64,000 nt of DNA from Streptomyces pilosus (GCF_014649835.1 NZ_BMTU01000004.1:124001-188000); one strand, 5' to 3'; counted from the first letter of the stretch, positions 42,857-52,411 are shown. Numbers and translations: made by a program. Notes: a model not told the origin generated them from the letters alone.

Positions 42857-43690
42857 CTACACCGCCAGGGGCGCGAAGTCGGCCATCCTGTCGCCCTCCG
42901 GCTGGACGACGCCGTACGCCCCCTCCGGGACGGCGTTCCAGGCGCCGGGGAGGTCTCCCAGGGGTTCGGAGACGATCAGGCGGGTCTCGTCGGAGAGGCC
43001 GCGCAGGAAGCCCAGGTCCGGGTGGAGCGAGCGCAGGGTCTCCACGCGGGTGCTGTAGAAGAGCGAGCGGGACCGCTTCTGGCTGGAGTAGCGGAACGCC
43101 CACAGCCGCACGCCGTCGGTCACCGCGACCGTCATCTGGAGCGGGTACTCCACGCCGTGCGCCCGCCCGGTGCGTTCCACCAGGCCGGCCATCCGGGCGA
43201 CGGCGCCCGGGGGGTCGTCCTCCAGGCCGAAGGTGAGCGCCAGGTAGAACATCATCTCGGAGTCCGTGGACCCCTCGATGTCGGCGAACAGCCCCGGGTC
43301 GACGGACATCGCGAGGTCGCGCCGGATCAGGTGGAAGCCCTCGATCGCGCCGTTGTGCATCCACATCCAGGGGCCGTGGCGGAACGGATGGCAGTTGGTC
43401 TGCTGCACCGCCGTCCCGGTGGAGGCCCGGATGTGCCCGAAGAACAGCGGTGAGACGACGTGCCGGGCGATCTCCCGCAGGTTGCGGTCGCTCCAGGCGG
43501 GCCCGATGTCACGGACGACCGCCGGACTGTCGCTGTCCGGCCCGTACCAGCCGACGCCGAACCCGTCGCCGTTGGTCGTCTCGACGCCCATCTTGGCGTG
43601 CAGGCTCTGGTCGATCAGCGAGTGAGCCGGCTTGTAGAGGATGGTGTCGAGCATGATCGGAGTGCCCGAGTAGGCCAGCCAACGGCACAT
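42857..43690 (-). CDS. class II glutamine amidotransferase (EgtC-like)
   Basis: A 277-residue Ntn hydrolase: the mature N-terminus is Cys2 (MCRWLAYSG), the nucleophile once Met is removed; further active-site segments are NGDGFGVGWYG, IRASTGTAVQQTNCHPF and MWMHNGAIEGF. Such proteins release ammonia from Gln or, as EgtC, cleave gamma-glutamyl bonds in ergothioneine synthesis. No other egt gene is adjacent, so I do not call it EgtC. ATG 43690. Confidence 0.85.
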   Translation of the reverse strand: MCRWLAYSGTPIMLDTILYKPAHSLIDQSLHAKMGVETTNGDGFGVGWYGPDSDSPAVVRDIGPAWSDRNLREIARHVVSPLFFGHIRASTGTAVQQTNCHPFRHGPWMWMHNGAIEGFHLIRRDLAMSVDPGLFADIEGSTDSEMMFYLALTFGLEDDPPGAVARMAGLVERTGRAHGVEYPLQMTVAVTDGVRLWAFRYSSQKRSRSLFYSTRVETLRSLHPDLGFLRGLSDETRLIVSEPLGDLPGAWNAVPEGAYGVVQPEGDRMADFAPLAV

Positions 43691-43791
43691 GTCCACCGCC
43701 TTCCCGGCCCCGCCGCCACGGCATGGGCGGGGCCCGCTGTCCCGGCGGGTACCCAGCCGGCCGGGTCGGACGCGAATCGGCGGCCCCTCCG

Positions 43792-43826
43792 GGACGGTCC
43801 GGCACCGACGCGGTGCCGGACCGTCC
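43792..43826. terminator. very strong hairpin terminator
   Basis: GGACGGTCCGGCACCG and CGGTGCCGGACCGTCC pair perfectly over 16 bp with a 3-nt loop, 20 nt past the DUF7144 stop. It ends the minus-strand membrane-gene run before the amidotransferase gene. Confidence 0.9.
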
Positions 43827-43845
43827 GGGGCCGCCGGGATCCTGC

Positions 43846-44286
43846 TCAGCGCCCGGACCGGGAGCCCGAACGCGGCGCGCACAGCGCCCAGATGATGAAG
43901 CCAGAGAAGGCGATCATCACCACGGACCAGACCGGGTAGTACGGCAGGGAGAGGAAGTTGGCGATGATCAGCAGACCGGCGATCGCCACTCCGGCGACAC
44001 GGGCCCACATGGCTCCCCGCACCAGGCCGAGACTGACGAGCACGGCGAGCACGCCGAGCGCCAGGTGGGTCCAGCCCCAGGCCGTCAGGTCGAACTGGAA
44101 GACGTAGTCCTGCGTCGTGACGAAGACGTCGTCCTCGGCGATGCCCATGACGCCCCGGAGGATGTCGAGCACTCCCACGATCATGAGCGAGACGGCGGCG
44201 AAGACCGTGAGGCCCTCGGCCCACTGCCGCTTGGCGGTCTGCCCGTGCGCGCCGGTCGCGCCGTGTCCCGGGTGTGTGGCTGTCAT
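43846..44286 (-). CDS. DUF7144-type four-helix membrane protein
   Basis: A 146-residue protein with four hydrophobic helices (FAAVSLMIVGVLDILRGVMG; WGWTHLALGVLAVLVSLGLV; VAGVAIAGLLIIANFLSLPY; VVMIAFSGFIIWALC) and the family's typical WAEGLTVFA start and FDLTAWGW loop. His-rich N-terminal tail. Function unknown; homologues commonly occur in actinobacterial stress gene sets. ATG 44286; upstream neighbour is the SHOCT protein 36 nt away, possibly the same transcript. Confidence 0.8.
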   Translation of the reverse strand: MTATHPGHGATGAHGQTAKRQWAEGLTVFAAVSLMIVGVLDILRGVMGIAEDDVFVTTQDYVFQFDLTAWGWTHLALGVLAVLVSLGLVRGAMWARVAGVAIAGLLIIANFLSLPYYPVWSVVMIAFSGFIIWALCAPRSGSRSGR

Positions 44287-44322
44287 TCCGGTACCTCGAT
44301 TCGCTTCGTACGGTCGGCGGCG

Positions 44323-44793
44323 TCAGCGGCCCGGGGACGAGGCGTACGGCTTGGCGTGCTCCGCCCGGCCGTGGCCGCTGAGGACCAGTTCCTTGGCCCT
44401 GCGGAACTCGTCCTCCGAGATGTCGCCGCGGGCCTTGATCTCGGACAGCCGGGCCAGTTCGTCCACGCTGCTGGTGGGTCCGGCCGTGCCCTTGGCGGTC
44501 TCACGGACGTAACTGTCGAACGCGTCCTGCTGGGCGCGCGCCTGCGCGATCTCGCGGCGTCCCATGTTCTTGCCCCGGGCGATGACGTAGACGAGGACGC
44601 CAAGGAAGGGCAGGACGATCGTGAACGCCAGCCAGCCGGCCTTGCCCCAGCCGCTCAGGGCGTCGTCGCGGAAGATGTCCATGACGACCCGGAAGAGCAG
44701 GATGAACCACATGATCCACAGGAAGAACACCAGCAGGGTCCAGAAGGCGCTCAGCAGCGGATAGTCGTACGCGAGGTAGGTCGCCCCACTCAT
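44323..44793 (-). CDS. membrane protein with PLDc_N-like and SHOCT domains
   Basis: A 156-residue protein: two TM helices (LLSAFWTLLVFFLWIMWFIL; GWLAFTIVLPFLGVLVYVIA) around an RVVMDIFRDDALSGWGKA loop, as in cardiolipin-synthase N-terminal (PLDc_N) modules, then a C-terminal SHOCT motif (LARLSEIKARGDISEDEFRR AKELVL-type). SHOCT segments mediate oligomerisation. No catalytic HKD. ATG 44793 behind GGAGGA. Part of a run of small membrane genes. Confidence 0.82.
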   Translation of the reverse strand: MSGATYLAYDYPLLSAFWTLLVFFLWIMWFILLFRVVMDIFRDDALSGWGKAGWLAFTIVLPFLGVLVYVIARGKNMGRREIAQARAQQDAFDSYVRETAKGTAGPTSSVDELARLSEIKARGDISEDEFRRAKELVLSGHGRAEHAKPYASSPGR

Positions 44794-44922
44794 CTCGTCC
44801 TCCGTTCCGGGCCGTTCGTGCCCGAGGTTTCTCGCGTGGTGTGCCGACTTCAGCGTGGGCGCGGCGGCCGGGCTCCGCCTCACCCGGGGCGGGTGAAGTG
44901 CCCGCGGCGCCGGCCGGGTGGC

Positions 44923-45564
44923 TCAGCCGGTGCGGGCGGGGCCGCGTGGGGTGCCCGTGACGCCGGCCCGGGACAGGGCGGAGCGCCAGGCGAGGGCGAC
45001 GGCCGCCTCGACGAGTCCGAGGAGGACGAGCCACAGGCCCAGGAGCCGGGTCAGTGCCCGGGCCGACTCGGCGGGCAGCGCCAGGACGACGATGCCGGCC
45101 ACGACGGCGAGCAGCGCGGCGCCGATGACGACACCGCGGTGCGGCAGGTCCCGCGAGGCAAGGGCGGTGAAGAGGGTGAGCATCCCGGACACCAGCCAGA
45201 CCACCCCGACGATCAGGGAGAGGGCGGCGACGGTCTGCAGCGGGTTGCGCAGGCACAGCACTCCGGCCGGCACGAACAGCACGGCCAGCAGGAGACCGGG
45301 CAGCCGTTCCCCCTGTTCGTCGCGGCCGAAGACGCCGACGAACCGGATGACCCCGGTCACCAGCAGGTACAGGCCGACGAGTACGGCGAGGACGTGCAGC
45401 GTGGTGTCCGGCCACACCAGCACGACGACGCCCGGCACCAGGGTGGCGGCCGCGGAGGCGAGCATCCACTGCCACGAGCGTCCGAGTGCCGCCAGGATCT
45501 CGGCGGGGCCGCCGGGCAGGGGCCCGGGACCGGCTCCGGACGCCGTGCCTCGTGTCACGGACAT
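44923..45564 (-). CDS. HdeD-family membrane protein (DUF308)
   Basis: A 213-residue, six-TM protein (WQWMLASAAATLVPGVVVLV; LHVLAVLVGLYLLVTGVIRF; GLLLAVLFVPAGVLCLRNPL; LSLIVGVVWLVSGMLTLFTA; and two more), with the HdeD/DUF308 duplicated three-helix pattern and paired Pro and Arg residues. E. coli HdeD is linked to acid resistance; roles in actinobacteria are unknown. ATG 45564, divergent from the DUF2252 gene. Confidence 0.85.
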   Translation of the reverse strand: MSVTRGTASGAGPGPLPGGPAEILAALGRSWQWMLASAAATLVPGVVVLVWPDTTLHVLAVLVGLYLLVTGVIRFVGVFGRDEQGERLPGLLLAVLFVPAGVLCLRNPLQTVAALSLIVGVVWLVSGMLTLFTALASRDLPHRGVVIGAALLAVVAGIVVLALPAESARALTRLLGLWLVLLGLVEAAVALAWRSALSRAGVTGTPRGPARTG

Positions 45565-45740
45565 GGCTCCTCCTCCCTCACGGGCGCCTCACGGGGGCGC
45601 CCCGCGGGCCACGACCAGCGTCGCGCTCCCGCCCCGTCGCGGGGTCACCCCCGACGGGTGATCCGGCGGCCGCGGGGGCACGATGGGAGGGCGGCGGGCA
45701 GTCGTCGCCCGCGGTCGGCGGTGCAGGCGGGAGAACAGCG

Positions 45741-47144
45741 ATGACCGTACCGAGTTCGTCCGGCGCCTTCCCGTCCCCGGCCGAGCGGGCCGCGCACGGC
45801 AGGAGCGTGCGCAAGCGCGTCCCCCGTTCGTCCCACGGCTCCTTCCAGGCCGCCCCGGGCCGGCGGGACCCCGTCGACGTGATCGAGCGGCAGTCCGCGA
45901 CCCGGCTGCCCGAGCTGGTGCCGGTCCGCCACGGCCGGATGCTCGAGTCCCCGTTCCGGTTCTACCGGGGAGCGGCGGCCGTCATGGCGGGCGACCTCGG
46001 TGCCCTCCCGGACACCGGTCTGCGGGTGCAGCTGTGCGGTGACGCCCATCTGCTCAACTTCCGGCTGCTGGCCTCGCCGGAGCGCCGTCTCGTCTTCGAC
46101 ATCAACGACTTCGACGAGACCCACGCCGGCCCCTTCGAGTGGGACGTCAAACGGCTGGCGGCCAGCGTCGCCATCGCCGGGCGGGCCAACGGCTTCCCGG
46201 CCGGGGCGCAGAACCGGGCGGTCCGCGCCTGTGTGGAGGCGTACCGGCGGCGCATGCGCGAGTTCGCCGGGATGCGCACCCTCGACATCTGGTACGCGCA
46301 GGACGACGCCGACCGGCTGCGGGAACTGATGGCCTCGTCGATGGACCGCGAGGCCCGGCGCCGTACCGCCGAGGCGACCGGCAAGGCCCGCACCCGCACT
46401 CACCTCCAGGCCTTCGCCAAGCTCACCCGCCCCTCGGCCGAGGGGCGGCGCATCGCCGCCGACCCCCCGCTGATCACGCCGCTGCGGGACCTGCTGGACG
46501 ATCCCGCAGCCGAGGAGAGGGCCCTGCGCGAGGTCCTCGGCGGCTACGCGGGCTCGCTGTCGTCGGAGCGCCGGCACCTGCTGGGGCGCTACCACCTGGT
46601 CGACGTCGCCCGGAAAGTGGTGGGCGTCGGCAGTGTCGGCACCCGCTGCTGGATCGTGCTCCTGCTGGGAAGGGACGACGACGATCCCCTGCTGCTGCAG
46701 GCCAAGGAGGCGCAGGAGTCGGTGCTCGCCCCGTACACCGGCGGCGAACGCCACGACAACCAGGGCCGCCGGGTGGTGGCGGGGCAGCGGCTCATCCAGA
46801 CGACCAGCGACATCCTGCTCGGCTGGACGCACGCGGCGGGCCTCGACGGCCGGCCCCGGGACTTCTACGTGCGGCAGCTGCGCGACTGGAAGGGCATCGC
46901 CCGCCCGGAGACCATGGACCCGGAGCTGATGGCGCTGTTCGCGCGGCTGTGCGGGGCGAGCCTGGCGCGCGCCCACGCCCGCTCGGGTGATCCCGTCGCC
47001 ATCGCCGCCTACCTGGGCCGCGGTGACCGCTTCGACCGGGCGCTCGCCGGGTTCGCCCGGGACTACGCGGACCGCAACGAGCGGGACTTCGAGGCGCTGG
47101 GCGCGGCCGTCCGGTCGGGGCGGCTGCGGGCCGAGAGCCGGTGA
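45741..47144 (+). CDS. DUF2252 protein (kinase-like fold)
   Basis: A 467-residue protein with DUF2252 landmarks: SPFRFYRGAAAVMAGDLG, CGDAHLLNFRLLASPERRLVFD-type GDAH motif, NDFDETHAGPFEWDVKRLA, and DVARKVVGVGSVGTRCWIVL. GDAHxxN and DFD-like motifs resemble the catalytic loop and DFG of aminoglycoside-phosphotransferase-fold kinases, so a kinase-like activity is plausible but unproven. ATG 45741 with GGGAG upstream. Divergent from hdeD across ~175 nt. Confidence 0.85.
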   Translation: MTVPSSSGAFPSPAERAAHGRSVRKRVPRSSHGSFQAAPGRRDPVDVIERQSATRLPELVPVRHGRMLESPFRFYRGAAAVMAGDLGALPDTGLRVQLCGDAHLLNFRLLASPERRLVFDINDFDETHAGPFEWDVKRLAASVAIAGRANGFPAGAQNRAVRACVEAYRRRMREFAGMRTLDIWYAQDDADRLRELMASSMDREARRRTAEATGKARTRTHLQAFAKLTRPSAEGRRIAADPPLITPLRDLLDDPAAEERALREVLGGYAGSLSSERRHLLGRYHLVDVARKVVGVGSVGTRCWIVLLLGRDDDDPLLLQAKEAQESVLAPYTGGERHDNQGRRVVAGQRLIQTTSDILLGWTHAAGLDGRPRDFYVRQLRDWKGIARPETMDPELMALFARLCGASLARAHARSGDPVAIAAYLGRGDRFDRALAGFARDYADRNERDFEALGAAVRSGRLRAESR

Positions 47145-47163
47145 CCGGCCGGCCGCCGGGCCG

Positions 47164-47361
47164 TCACTCCGGTACCTGGCGCATCTCCAGCACCCGCAGG
47201 CCCAGGGACTGGCAGCGGGCCAGCAGCCCGTAGAAGTGCGCGTCGTCGACGACGTGCCCGAAGAGCAGGGTCTGCCCGGACATCGTCACGTGGTCGAGTT
47301 CCGGGAACACCCTGATCAGCGGTTCCGAGAGATGTCCCTCGACACGGATCTCGTAGCGCAT
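47164..47361 (-). CDS. small hypothetical protein (65 aa)
   Basis: A 65-residue protein (MRYEIRVEGHLSEPLIRVFP; HVVDDAHFYGLLARCQSLGL; end MRQVPE) with a clear beta-alpha pattern, behind GGGGAG at ATG 47361. Similar small proteins are common in actinobacteria and may resemble small-molecule or protein-binding ferredoxin-like folds; function unknown. Converges with DUF2252, 19 nt apart. Confidence 0.7.
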   Translation of the reverse strand: MRYEIRVEGHLSEPLIRVFPELDHVTMSGQTLLFGHVVDDAHFYGLLARCQSLGLRVLEMRQVPE

Positions 47362-47497
47362 GAGCTGCTCCCCGGATGGCCTTGGCTCGCTCGGGCCGCA
47401 CACCCCCGTACCTGCGATGGTCCGCCTCGGGGCGCCGGGAGGGTTCACCCCGTACAGGTGAGAGAGACGGGAGTGAGGCCCTCTCCGCCCGCCGGGC

Positions 47498-48022
47498 TCA
47501 GTGCTTCAGCCAGAGCTTGCAGGAGAGGACGACGAGGCCGAGCACGAGGTTCACCAGGGCGGACCAGACGATCAGCCGCCGTCCGGCCCCGGCCCGGCGG
47601 GACGCAGCCACCGACCAGCCCACCTGGCCCGCCACGGCGACGGACAGGGCGAACCACTGGGTGGCCTGCACCCCGAGGCCGAGCACGGGGCTGACGGCCA
47701 CCGCGACCGCCGGAGGTACGGCGGCCTTCACGACGGTCCACTCCTCCCGGCACACCCGCCACAGGACATGCCGGTCCGGTCTGTGCCGCGCCAGCCCTTC
47801 CCCGAACAGCTGTGCGTGCACGTGGGCGATCCAGAACACCCCGCCGGTCAGCAACAGCAGCAGCACCAGCTCCACCCGCGGGAACGAGCCGAGCGTGCCC
47901 GCGCCGACGATCACCGAGGCGGCGAGCAGGGATCCGTAGACGCCGCCCGTGTAGTCGGCGTGCGCCCTGCGGGCGGCGGCCCGCGGGGGCGGGTGCGCGG
48001 CGGCGCGGCCGGCGTCGGACAT
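47498..48022 (-). CDS. integral membrane protein, last gene of LuxR-MFS operon
   Basis: A 174-residue membrane protein with four to five hydrophobic helices (LLAASVIVGAGTLGSF; VELVLLLLLTGGVFWIAHVH; AVPPAVAVAVSPVLGLGV; LIVWSALVNLVLGLVVLSCK), after a basic N-terminal tail. Unknown function. Its ATG overlaps the MFS stop (TGATG), so it is translated with the exporter and may support it. Confidence 0.7.
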   Translation of the reverse strand: MSDAGRAAAHPPPRAAARRAHADYTGGVYGSLLAASVIVGAGTLGSFPRVELVLLLLLTGGVFWIAHVHAQLFGEGLARHRPDRHVLWRVCREEWTVVKAAVPPAVAVAVSPVLGLGVQATQWFALSVAVAGQVGWSVAASRRAGAGRRLIVWSALVNLVLGLVVLSCKLWLKH

Positions 48023-49623
48023 CACGGCTCCCTCCGGCTGCCCCGGCCGGGACCGGGCGCCGGGCCCGGAAGGCCGGGGGTGACCAGGAAGCTCGCGAGG
48101 GCGATGCCACCGGTGGCGAGGATCGCCGCCTTCAGCCCGTCGAGCTGCGCCGCAGCGTAGGAGTCCGTCACGGCGTCCACCTCCTGCGGTGGCAGTCCGG
48201 CGCGGACGGCGGCCTCGCGCACCTGGGCGGTGGGGACGAAGGTGACTCCGGCCTGGAGGGCGATGCCGACCTGCTGCCTGGCCTCCTGGGACAGCCGGGC
48301 GTCGTCCTCCACCTGCGCGGTGAAGGCGTGCGCCAGGGAGCCGACGAGCAGCGACCCGATCAGCGCGGTGCCGAGGGCGGAACCCAGGTTCTGGGCCGTG
48401 TACTGGAGTCCGCCGGCCTCGCTGCGCTCCTCCTCCCCCGCGGCGGACTGGACGACGTTGCCGAGCTGCGAGGCGAACAGGCCCATGCCCACGCCCAGCA
48501 GGGCCATCGCCCCGGCGAACTGCGCGTCGTCGATGACCGGGTCGATCGTGGCGAGCAGCCACACGACGGCCGCCGCGACCGTGACCAGCGCCAGCCGGAC
48601 GATCCTGCGCGGGCCCGCCAGGCGTCCCAGCCGGGCGGCGCCCAGCGAGGTCAGGAGCATGGTCGCGGACACCGGCAGCAGCCTGAGCCCCGTCTCGAAG
48701 GCGTCGAAGCCCTGGACGACCTGGAGGTACAGCGGGATGGTGAAGAACAGCCCCAGCAGGATCAGGTTCTGGCTCACCAGCGACATCAGGCCGGAGCCCA
48801 CTGCGGGCCGGCGCAGCAGGGACAGGTGCACCAGCGGTTCGTCACCGCGCCGGTCCCGGTGGTGCTCCCACCGGCGGAAGGCAGCGAGGACGGCCACCCC
48901 GGCACCGATCACGAACAGCGTCGGCGCGAACCCGAGGACGGTGAAGGGCGGGTTGCGCGGCTGCACCCAGCCCCAGGTGCCGCTCTGCAGCACGCCGAGC
49001 ACACCGAGCGCCAGGCCCGCCGCGGAGAGCACGGCACCGACCCCGTCCAGCCGGGGGCGCGCCCCCGTCCTGGGTGCCTCGGTGATCGCGCCGCGCAGCA
49101 GGAGGATCGCCAGCACGACCACGACCTCGCCCGCGAAGACCAGCCGCCAGGTGAGGTACGTGGTCACCCAGCCGCCGAGCAGGGGGCCCACGGCGATCCC
49201 GGCGCCGGCCAGTCCGCCGACGACGCCGTAGGCGACGGCCCGGTCCCGGCCGCGGTAGGACTCGGCGACGAGCGCCGCCATCGCGGGCAGCACCAGGGCG
49301 GCGCCGAGCCCCTCGATGACGGACCAGCCGAGGACCAGCACCCACAGGGTGGGCGCGACGGCGGTGAGCGCCGAGCCGGTGGCGTAGAGGACCAGACCGC
49401 CGAGGAAGACGCGCCGCCGTCCGAGGATGTCCCCCAGCCGCCCGCCGATGATCATGAAGGCCGCCATGACCAGCGCGTACAGCGTGATGACGGCCTGGAT
49501 CGCGGTGACCTCGGTGTCGAAGTCGTCGACGAGGCGGCTGATGGAGACGTTCATGACCGAGGTGTCGAGGACCATCAGGAACTGCGCGGTCCCCAGGACG
49601 ACCAGCGCCCGCCAGTGCGTCAC
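48022..49623 (-). CDS. MFS drug exporter, EmrB/QacA type (DHA2, 14 TM)
   Basis: A 533-residue transporter with about 14 TM helices. Motifs: LDTSVMNVSISRL in TM1 (DHA2 signature), GGRLGDILGRRR (motif A), and the motif-C region GLAGAGIAVGPLLGGW. It exports lipophilic compounds or drugs using proton-motive force. It starts 13 nt after the stop of the MalT-like LuxR regulator and runs into the membrane protein gene, so the three form an operon; the regulator likely controls the exporter. Confidence 0.92.
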   Translation of the reverse strand: MTHWRALVVLGTAQFLMVLDTSVMNVSISRLVDDFDTEVTAIQAVITLYALVMAAFMIIGGRLGDILGRRRVFLGGLVLYATGSALTAVAPTLWVLVLGWSVIEGLGAALVLPAMAALVAESYRGRDRAVAYGVVGGLAGAGIAVGPLLGGWVTTYLTWRLVFAGEVVVVLAILLLRGAITEAPRTGARPRLDGVGAVLSAAGLALGVLGVLQSGTWGWVQPRNPPFTVLGFAPTLFVIGAGVAVLAAFRRWEHHRDRRGDEPLVHLSLLRRPAVGSGLMSLVSQNLILLGLFFTIPLYLQVVQGFDAFETGLRLLPVSATMLLTSLGAARLGRLAGPRRIVRLALVTVAAAVVWLLATIDPVIDDAQFAGAMALLGVGMGLFASQLGNVVQSAAGEEERSEAGGLQYTAQNLGSALGTALIGSLLVGSLAHAFTAQVEDDARLSQEARQQVGIALQAGVTFVPTAQVREAAVRAGLPPQEVDAVTDSYAAAQLDGLKAAILATGGIALASFLVTPGLPGPAPGPGRGSRREP

Positions 49624-49636
49624 GGCATCTCCCTCG

Positions 49637-52303
49637 TCACAGCAGATCCAGGTCGCGGGCGCGGCGCACCGCCTCGTTGCGGCGGTTGACCGACAGCTTG
49701 CGGTAGACGCTCTTCAGGTGGGTCTTGACGGTGTTCACCGACACGTACAGGTCGGCGGCGATCTCCTCGGTCGACATCGTCATCGCCAGCCGGCGCAGCA
49801 CGTCGTGCTCGCGCCCGCTGAGTTCCTCGACGACCGGTGGCGGCGTCCCCGGCCGGCGCGGGGCGGGACCGGTGCCGGGCGTGAGCCGGTGACGGGTCGT
49901 CCCGTCCAGGTACGGCCGTATCCACGGCCCGGCCTCGCGGAAGGGCCGGCGCAGCCGCTCCCCCCGCGCCTGGGCCAGCGCCCGGGCGACGAGCCGCCGC
50001 GCGGTCGCGCCGTCCCCGGCCTCGTGCGCCGCCTGTGCCCGCACCAGCGCGGCCCGGACGGTCACCGCGGGGCCGGCCCGTTCCTCCGGACGCACCCGGT
50101 CGAGCAGGCGTACGGCCTCGGCGGCCCGTCCGGTGGCGAGGTGGAGCCGCGCGGCACCCACCGCGCACGCCACCTGCTCGTCGGGCACCTCCGCCAGGAG
50201 TCCCTCGGCCGTCCGCGTCCGGCCCTCGGCGAGGTGCGCGGCTGCCGCGACGAGCGCCGCCTCCCCGCGCGCCCACGGCGAGGCCGCCTCGGCCGGCACC
50301 TCCGCCTCCACCGCCTTGAGCGCGGCCTGCGTCTCACCCCGCGCCAGCAGCAGACGCGCGGACGTCAGGGCGCGGCCGGCCTGCAGCACGGGGTCCCGCA
50401 TCGCCGGGTGCGCCCCGGCCGACGTGTCGAGCAGCGCCTGCGCCTGCCCCAGTTCGTCGCGGTCCACGGCGACGGCGGCCAGGACCAGCCGTTCGACTCC
50501 CGACCCGGACGGCCGGGGCAGCCCGAACCGCTCCGTCTCGGCGAGCGCCTCGCGGGCCCTGTGCTCGGCGCCGGCCAGCCAGCCGTCCAGGTAGTCGATC
50601 AGGGCGAGCCTGCCCAGCGAGTCCTCACGCGGGAGCGCGGTGGCCGCGCCCGGTGCGGTGTCCGCCACCGCCGTCAGGGCGGCCCGCGCTTCCTCGAAGT
50701 GCCCGGCCCACAGCCGCGCCGACCCCAGGTGGTCCAGCAGCAGCGCGGTGAGTTCCGGATGCCGGTCCAGCAGCCCCTCGGGGACCGCTCCCCACAGTTC
50801 CCCGGCCGCCCGCGCCGCCTCCTCCGCACGGTCCGGGGCGCCGGCCATCCGGGCGGCGAGCGCCTCCAGCAGGGCGCAGGTCAGCCGCACGGCCGCCTCG
50901 TCCGGCGTGCCGTCGTACTCCCCCAGCTCGCGCTGCGCGCGACGCAGATGGGTCAGCCCCGCGTCCAGTTCGCACCGGGCCAGCCGGCCGGCGGCCCGCA
51001 CCAGCTCGGGGGCGGGACCGGCGCCCTCCCGCCCCATCCGGGCGAACAGCCCGGTCACCGCGTCGGCGCGCAACCCCGTGAAGAACTGCCCGATGGCGAG
51101 GTCGTCGACCAGGGCACCGGCGGTGAACTCCCAGTCGTCGGCGGCGGCCCCGTGCCCGAGCGCCTCCGCGAGGGCCCCGGAGCGCCGCAGCCACGCGGCG
51201 GCCCGCAGGTGCAGCTCGGCTTCCCGGCCGGGCCGCCGCATCCGCAGGTGGGCGCGGAGGATCTCCGCGAACAGGGGGTGGAGGCGGTACAGGCCGTGCC
51301 CGACGTGTTCGACGAACGCGTTGTCGCGGCTCAGCCGCGCCAGCACGCCCTCGGCGTCGTCGCGCCCGGTGACCGCGTCGGCCAGGGCGGGGGAGAACCG
51401 GTCGAGCACGCTCACCCGCAGCAGCAGCTCCTGGGTGCCGGCGTCCTGCCTTTTCAGCACCTCCGCCAGGAGGAAGTCGGCGATGGCGCTCCGGTCCGCC
51501 TCGAACTCCGCCAGGTACGCCTCCGGGTCCGTGCTCTGCCCCGCCGCCAGCGCGGACAGCCGCAGTCCGGCGGCCCAGCCCCGGGTGCGCTCCACGAGTC
51601 CGCGCACCGCGGCCGGGGGCAGCCGCAGCCCGTGCAGCTCCATCAGCCGGGCCGCCTCCTGCGGGGTGAACGCCAGCTCGGCGTCCCTGATCTCCGTCAG
51701 CTCGCCGGCGGCCCGGTAGCGGTGCAGGGGCAGCAGCGGTTCGGTGCGGGTGACGAGGACCAGCCGCAGTCCCGGCCCCGCGTGGCGCAGGACGAACTCC
51801 AGCTGTTCGGCGATCTCCGGGGAGGTGACCCGGTCGAACTCGTCGAGCACGACGACCACGGGCCGCTCCCGGGCGTTCAGTTCGGCGGCGAGCCGGGCCC
51901 GGAGGGTGGGGCTGAGCCGGCCCGCGTCCGCCGGGAACCCGATGTCCGCGGACGGCGGGACACCGGCGACGCGCAGGGCCTGCATCAGGTACGCCCAGAA
52001 CATCCCCGGCGCGTCCCCGGCCGCGTCGGTGGTGAGCCAGGCGACCGGCAGTCCGCCCGGCCGGTCCAGACCGCGCACCCAGTCGGCGACCAGCAGGCTC
52101 TTCCCGGCCCCGGCCGCCCCGTTGACCATGGTCAGCGGGGTGCACAGGGCGTCGTCCAGGTGCCGGGTCAGCCGCGGGCGCGGCAGGAACGTCACGGGGC
52201 GCGCGGGGACGGCGAACCTGGTCCGCAGGAACGGGTCGCCGTGCGGGTCGGCGAACCGTCTCCGCGAGGCCGCCTCCGTGTCCCGTCCGTCGGCTTCTGT
52301 CAC
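49637..52303 (-). CDS. MalT-like LuxR-family regulator (NTPase-TPR-HTH)
   Basis: An 888-residue regulator: N-terminal NTPase with Walker A GAAGAGKS and Walker B VVVLDEFDR, a winged-helix/ERTRGWAAGLRLSAL region, long TPR helical array (about 400-800), and a C-terminal LuxR HTH (LSGREHDVLRRLAMTMSTEE, VNTVKTHLKSVYRKLSV). Such MalT/LAL proteins bind ATP and an inducer and then activate promoters. Start GTG 52303 (VTEADG) is used; GTG 52312 is also possible. Upstream of the MFS exporter in the same operon. Confidence 0.92.
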   Translation of the reverse strand: MTEADGRDTEAASRRRFADPHGDPFLRTRFAVPARPVTFLPRPRLTRHLDDALCTPLTMVNGAAGAGKSLLVADWVRGLDRPGGLPVAWLTTDAAGDAPGMFWAYLMQALRVAGVPPSADIGFPADAGRLSPTLRARLAAELNARERPVVVVLDEFDRVTSPEIAEQLEFVLRHAGPGLRLVLVTRTEPLLPLHRYRAAGELTEIRDAELAFTPQEAARLMELHGLRLPPAAVRGLVERTRGWAAGLRLSALAAGQSTDPEAYLAEFEADRSAIADFLLAEVLKRQDAGTQELLLRVSVLDRFSPALADAVTGRDDAEGVLARLSRDNAFVEHVGHGLYRLHPLFAEILRAHLRMRRPGREAELHLRAAAWLRRSGALAEALGHGAAADDWEFTAGALVDDLAIGQFFTGLRADAVTGLFARMGREGAGPAPELVRAAGRLARCELDAGLTHLRRAQRELGEYDGTPDEAAVRLTCALLEALAARMAGAPDRAEEAARAAGELWGAVPEGLLDRHPELTALLLDHLGSARLWAGHFEEARAALTAVADTAPGAATALPREDSLGRLALIDYLDGWLAGAEHRAREALAETERFGLPRPSGSGVERLVLAAVAVDRDELGQAQALLDTSAGAHPAMRDPVLQAGRALTSARLLLARGETQAALKAVEAEVPAEAASPWARGEAALVAAAAHLAEGRTRTAEGLLAEVPDEQVACAVGAARLHLATGRAAEAVRLLDRVRPEERAGPAVTVRAALVRAQAAHEAGDGATARRLVARALAQARGERLRRPFREAGPWIRPYLDGTTRHRLTPGTGPAPRRPGTPPPVVEELSGREHDVLRRLAMTMSTEEIAADLYVSVNTVKTHLKSVYRKLSVNRRNEAVRRARDLDLL

Positions 52304-52411
52304 GGCACCCACCGCCCCTGCTCTCTCCGGCCACGGCTGTGCTCCCTTCAGCATCCCAGCAGTGCCCCGGAACGGCGCGCCGTGACCGGCGCGCGCATTA
52401 CCGTCGGGGCC

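Noticed and set aside
42857..43690. Calling the amidotransferase EgtC
   Set aside because: No egtA, B, D or E neighbours; fold and Cys2 support only class II amidotransferase.
45564..45741. A SigB-type promoter between hdeD and DUF2252
   Set aside because: I could not find a convincing GTTT...GGGTA pair with correct spacing on either strand.
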